Below, in pieces: positions 61,839 through 64,000 of a stretch of 64,000 nt of DNA. A program made the position numbers and the translations under genes. This DNA comes from Cyclobacteriaceae bacterium (GTDB lineage Bacteria > Bacteroidota > Bacteroidia > Cytophagales > Cyclobacteriaceae), in the NCBI GenBank assembly GCA_025808415.1, contig CP075525.1:3147501-3211500 (forward strand), read 5' to 3'. The notes under the pieces are model-generated. The model had not been told where the DNA came from and made no database searches. It saw nothing but the letters and a program-made list of their open reading frames with translations. Every line of letters begins with the position of its first letter. Position 1 is the stretch's first letter.

Positions 61839-62774
61839 TTACATAACATAATAAGTGCCTTCCATTTTGGGTAACTCTATATCAATGTTACGCCATTCGG
61901 TTTCCTCACGATGACCCTCAACCATATGCCGCAAGGTGATTTCAATAGAGCGAGCAATAGTGGTAACCGGTGTATCGGTAGGTTTGTTTTCAAATGGATC
62001 CTGGAGGTGGATGGCCATTTTTTCAACCAGGAAAAATACCGATGCAATGGTTATTACCAGCGGTGCCTCAATAAACCCGAAGTACTCTGTTAAACCAAAC
62101 GGAAGCAAAACAACAAACAGGTACAAGGCAAAATGTATGTACAAGCTATAGGTGGTGGGGAATACTGTATTTTTTATACGTTCGCATTTACCCATGGCAT
62201 CACATAATCGGCTAATGGTTTGATCCATTTCAACTTGCTGGAAACTGTTTATCTTCCCCTCTTCCAATGCTCTTCTGATATCACGCCCATGCAGCATGAG
62301 CAATGCATTGGGTACATGCTTGTGGCGGCCAATAAAGCGAAATTCTTCATCGTTCAAAAAACGTTTAACCGGCAAGTGCGCATCGTGGTTCCTCAGAAAG
62401 TTGCCCAGACTGTAACACCAGGCTGCCTGCCGCATAGCAAAACGGTTTTTTACTTCCATGGCAGCCTCAGGATTATTTGCATCGGTGTAGAACGTGAGCA
62501 TTTGACGCACCAAGGTGCGCGAATCGTTCACAATGGCCCCCCAAATGATGCGGGCTTCCCACCAGCGATCATAAGCCTGGTTTGACCGGAAAGCCAACAA
62601 TAATGAAATTATGGTACCCACAATTGCCGGAATGGCTATGGGTATTGTAATGCTGTTGATATTAAGATAGTTGTGCACCAGGCCAAACATTATGGCATAT
62701 ACACTCACGAAAATGAATTCGAACTTTATCTTACCAACAACATACTTCAGCGGTATGTCTTTTCTTAACAGCAT
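61839..62774 (-). CDS. Bestrophin-family anion channel
   Basis: 311 residues, full bestrophin length. Signature RSNQAYDRWWEARIIWGAIVNDSRTLVRQ (about 63-92) and, near the C-terminus, AIHLQDPFENKPTDTPVTTIARSIEITLRHMVEG. Four membrane helices. Forms pentameric channels for chloride or other anions. Closer to the family core than the protein at 12467-13243. Upstream neighbour on the same strand is the universal stress protein, 30 bp away. Confidence 0.9.
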   Translation of the reverse strand: MLLRKDIPLKYVVGKIKFEFIFVSVYAIMFGLVHNYLNINSITIPIAIPAIVGTIISLLLAFRSNQAYDRWWEARIIWGAIVNDSRTLVRQMLTFYTDANNPEAAMEVKNRFAMRQAAWCYSLGNFLRNHDAHLPVKRFLNDEEFRFIGRHKHVPNALLMLHGRDIRRALEEGKINSFQQVEMDQTISRLCDAMGKCERIKNTVFPTTYSLYIHFALYLFVVLLPFGLTEYFGFIEAPLVITIASVFFLVEKMAIHLQDPFENKPTDTPVTTIARSIEITLRHMVEGHREETEWRNIDIELPKMEGTYYVM

Positions 62775-62804
62775 CTTTCTTTTTTATCAGATGGTGAAAC
62801 CTGT

Positions 62805-63533
62805 TCAGTTATCCACTAAACTCAGCACCGGCACTCCTAATTTTTCGGCCAGTGAAACATGTTCTTCAATTCTTCCGGCACCCCAACCACGGGTTTCAGT
62901 TTTGCGTGTTTCAACCAATAGATCAATGTTGTGCCGCTCAATGGTTTCTACTAACTCAGGCGCAAGGTCTTCAGTACTTTGCCCTTGCTGCAATTTGGTT
63001 TGGCTCACCACGCGTACATCAAACTCACGGCTAAGCATTTTCTGGACCTCTTCCATTGAAATATTGGCAGGTGAGTTATCCACATAAATGGCCTGATCCA
63101 GGGCAAGTTCTTCTGTCCTTTCGGGTATGTGAAGCAATGGGTACTTACAGGTCACCAGCAACTTAACTGCCTGACGGAAAATGGAGGCCCTTTCTTGTTT
63201 GAAGGATGGCGTGAGTACCACCAATTCAATGTCATGGTGGTTCATGATGTTGCGAAGCAATGGACCCGAAATACCGTATTGGTGATGTACCCTCAACGAA
63301 ACATAGTCAAGTCCATCCATATACCTTCTGCAGTCATCTAACACCCGTTGCTCCTGATTGGATGTTTCAACACTCGATCTTGAAGCAAATAATAAATCTG
63401 TTATGCCATCGGGCATTTCAGAAATCATCAGCAGCACAATCTTCACATTATCTTCGCGTACATTTTTAATTACCGTACGCACCGCCTGCAATGTATCTTG
63501 CTTTAGGGTTGTAGGAATGAGTATGTTTTTCAT
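62805..63533 (-). CDS. Universal stress protein (UspA-like)
   Basis: 243 residues from ATG 63533 (MKNILIPTTLKQDTLQAVRTV); a longer reading from 63578 adds an odd tail. Tandem half-units: first KNILIPTTLKQDTLQAV to TPSFKQERASIFRQAVKLLVTCKYPLLHIP, second QAIYVDNSPANISMEEVQKML to IDLLVETRKTETRGWGAGRIEEHVSLAEKLGVPVLSLVDN. The nucleotide-binding GxxG...GS loop is not intact, so ATP binding is uncertain. Likely a stress-survival protein. Sits just upstream of bestrophin; together they could be one transcript. Confidence 0.8.
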   Translation of the reverse strand: MKNILIPTTLKQDTLQAVRTVIKNVREDNVKIVLLMISEMPDGITDLLFASRSSVETSNQEQRVLDDCRRYMDGLDYVSLRVHHQYGISGPLLRNIMNHHDIELVVLTPSFKQERASIFRQAVKLLVTCKYPLLHIPERTEELALDQAIYVDNSPANISMEEVQKMLSREFDVRVVSQTKLQQGQSTEDLAPELVETIERHNIDLLVETRKTETRGWGAGRIEEHVSLAEKLGVPVLSLVDN

Positions 63534-63669
63534 GGCGCTTTTGTTTGGTGAAACGATGTAACGAAGTAACTGCACCAATCTAAAAGCAGCCTTAATCTAA
63601 CATTAGAATTTATTAAGAAGGGTGATTAGATTTTTTTAATCATTAAAAGCAGCCTGACATCCACAAGGT

Positions 63670-64000
63670 CTACTCTTCGGCTCCCCGTTCACTGCGGATA
63701 ACATAGCCCAAACCTTTCATGGTATGTATCATTTTTTCACCGAAGGGCTTATCAATTTTTTTTCGCAGGTAATTTATGTAAACATCTACCACGTTGGTAC
63801 TCATATCGAAACGTATGTCCCAAACATTTTCCAGCAACTGGTTACGGCTAAGTACAATACCCTTATTGCGCACCATGTATTCCAATAGTTTAAACTCCAT
63901 GGCAGTAAGTTTAATATCTTTACCCGCGCGGCTCACGGTTTTAGCTACGCGGTCCACCAGTAAATCAGCAACCTGAAGGGTATTGGCATCACGGTCGGAG
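63670..64000 (-). CDS. OmpR/PhoB-type response regulator, DNA-binding end (5' end outside window)
   Basis: About 110 residues are visible, all from the C-terminal winged-helix domain: VADLLVDRVAKTVSRAGKDIKLTAMEFKLLEYMVRNKG, then LENVWDIRFDMSTNVVDVYINYLRKKID and IHTMKGLGYVIRS. The frame stays open to the window edge, so the GTG at 63957 is not the true start and the receiver domain lies beyond 64000. The matching histidine kinase, normally next to it, is not found downstream at 62800-63670, so the pair is split or the kinase is on the other side. Confidence 0.9.
   Translation of the reverse strand, partial: SDRDANTLQVADLLVDRVAKTVSRAGKDIKLTAMEFKLLEYMVRNKGIVLSRNQLLENVWDIRFDMSTNVVDVYINYLRKKIDKPFGEKMIHTMKGLGYVIRSERGAEE

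Noticed and set aside
1-64000. CRISPR arrays, rRNA or tRNA genes
   Set aside because: No regular short direct repeats with spacers and no tRNA or rRNA signature sequences were recognised by reading; a covariance-model scan would be needed to exclude small RNAs.

Overview
The window looks like a chromosomal segment of a Bacteroidota bacterium, most likely of the Cytophagales group. The evidence is the protein families present (S46 dipeptidyl peptidase, fused isobutyryl-CoA mutase IcmF, MacB/FtsX-type permeases of about 800 residues, TPR-histidine kinases, SPOR-OmpA proteins, HAEPLYID-type outer-membrane proteins) and several promoters of the Bacteroidota form TTG-N(19-21)-TAnnTTTG. No rRNA, tRNA or CRISPR array was seen.

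Region A (1 to about 10,790) is visibly AT-richer and built differently from the rest. All genes lie on the + strand in short units, and each unit ends in a palindromic site of about 135-150 bp. The six sites (2215-2352, 4865-5000, 5790-5925, 8653-8789, 10007-10155, 10660-10798) look like integron attC sites: two long imperfect arms, a conserved central motif (GTGCTTCTAT in most), and outer cores ending in AAC on the left and starting with GTT on the right. The left core of each site is complementary not to its own right core but to the right core of the previous site, over 8-15 bp. This is the register expected if each unit once closed as a circle by exchange at GTT. The outer cores do not follow the classical GTTRRRY consensus, and no integrase lies in the window. 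Cargo: an RloA/RloB-like ATPase-TOPRIM pair (first gene cut by the window edge), a single-chain type IIG-like restriction-modification enzyme, a HigBA-type toxin-antitoxin, a three-gene unit (PEP-mutase-like, Ada, nitrilase-like), AraC regulator plus VOC protein, and a DUF6326-like membrane protein. At least three of the units are plausible defence or stability functions.

Region B (10,800-28,500) is ordinary GC-richer chromosome: a GNAT-like protein and META lipoprotein, a TPR/bestrophin-like pair, a lipid-linked run (sphingomyelin-synthase-like PAP2, PhyH dioxygenase, SDR), SPOR-OmpA, glycosyltransferase 2, secreted M20 hydrolase, FMO-type flavoprotein, a histone-H1-like basic protein, an FtsX-type permease and a DPP7-type S46 peptidase. 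Two palindromic MITE/REP-like elements lie at 18627-18764 and 28330-28490.

Region C (28,500-47,300): CHY zinc-finger protein, UPF1-like helicase, TPR histidine kinase, Gfo/Idh/MocA oxidoreductase, M28 aminopeptidase, second FtsX-type permease, IcmF, two related secreted proteins and an M16 protease. Clear terminators separate several of these.

Region D (47,300-64,000): housekeeping and metabolism, with LON-domain protein, apt, OsmC, hutI, outer-membrane proteins, a TPR/periplasmic-binding fusion, guaA, typA, two RNA methyltransferases, bestrophin, a universal stress protein, and the DNA-binding end of an OmpR-type response regulator cut by the right edge.
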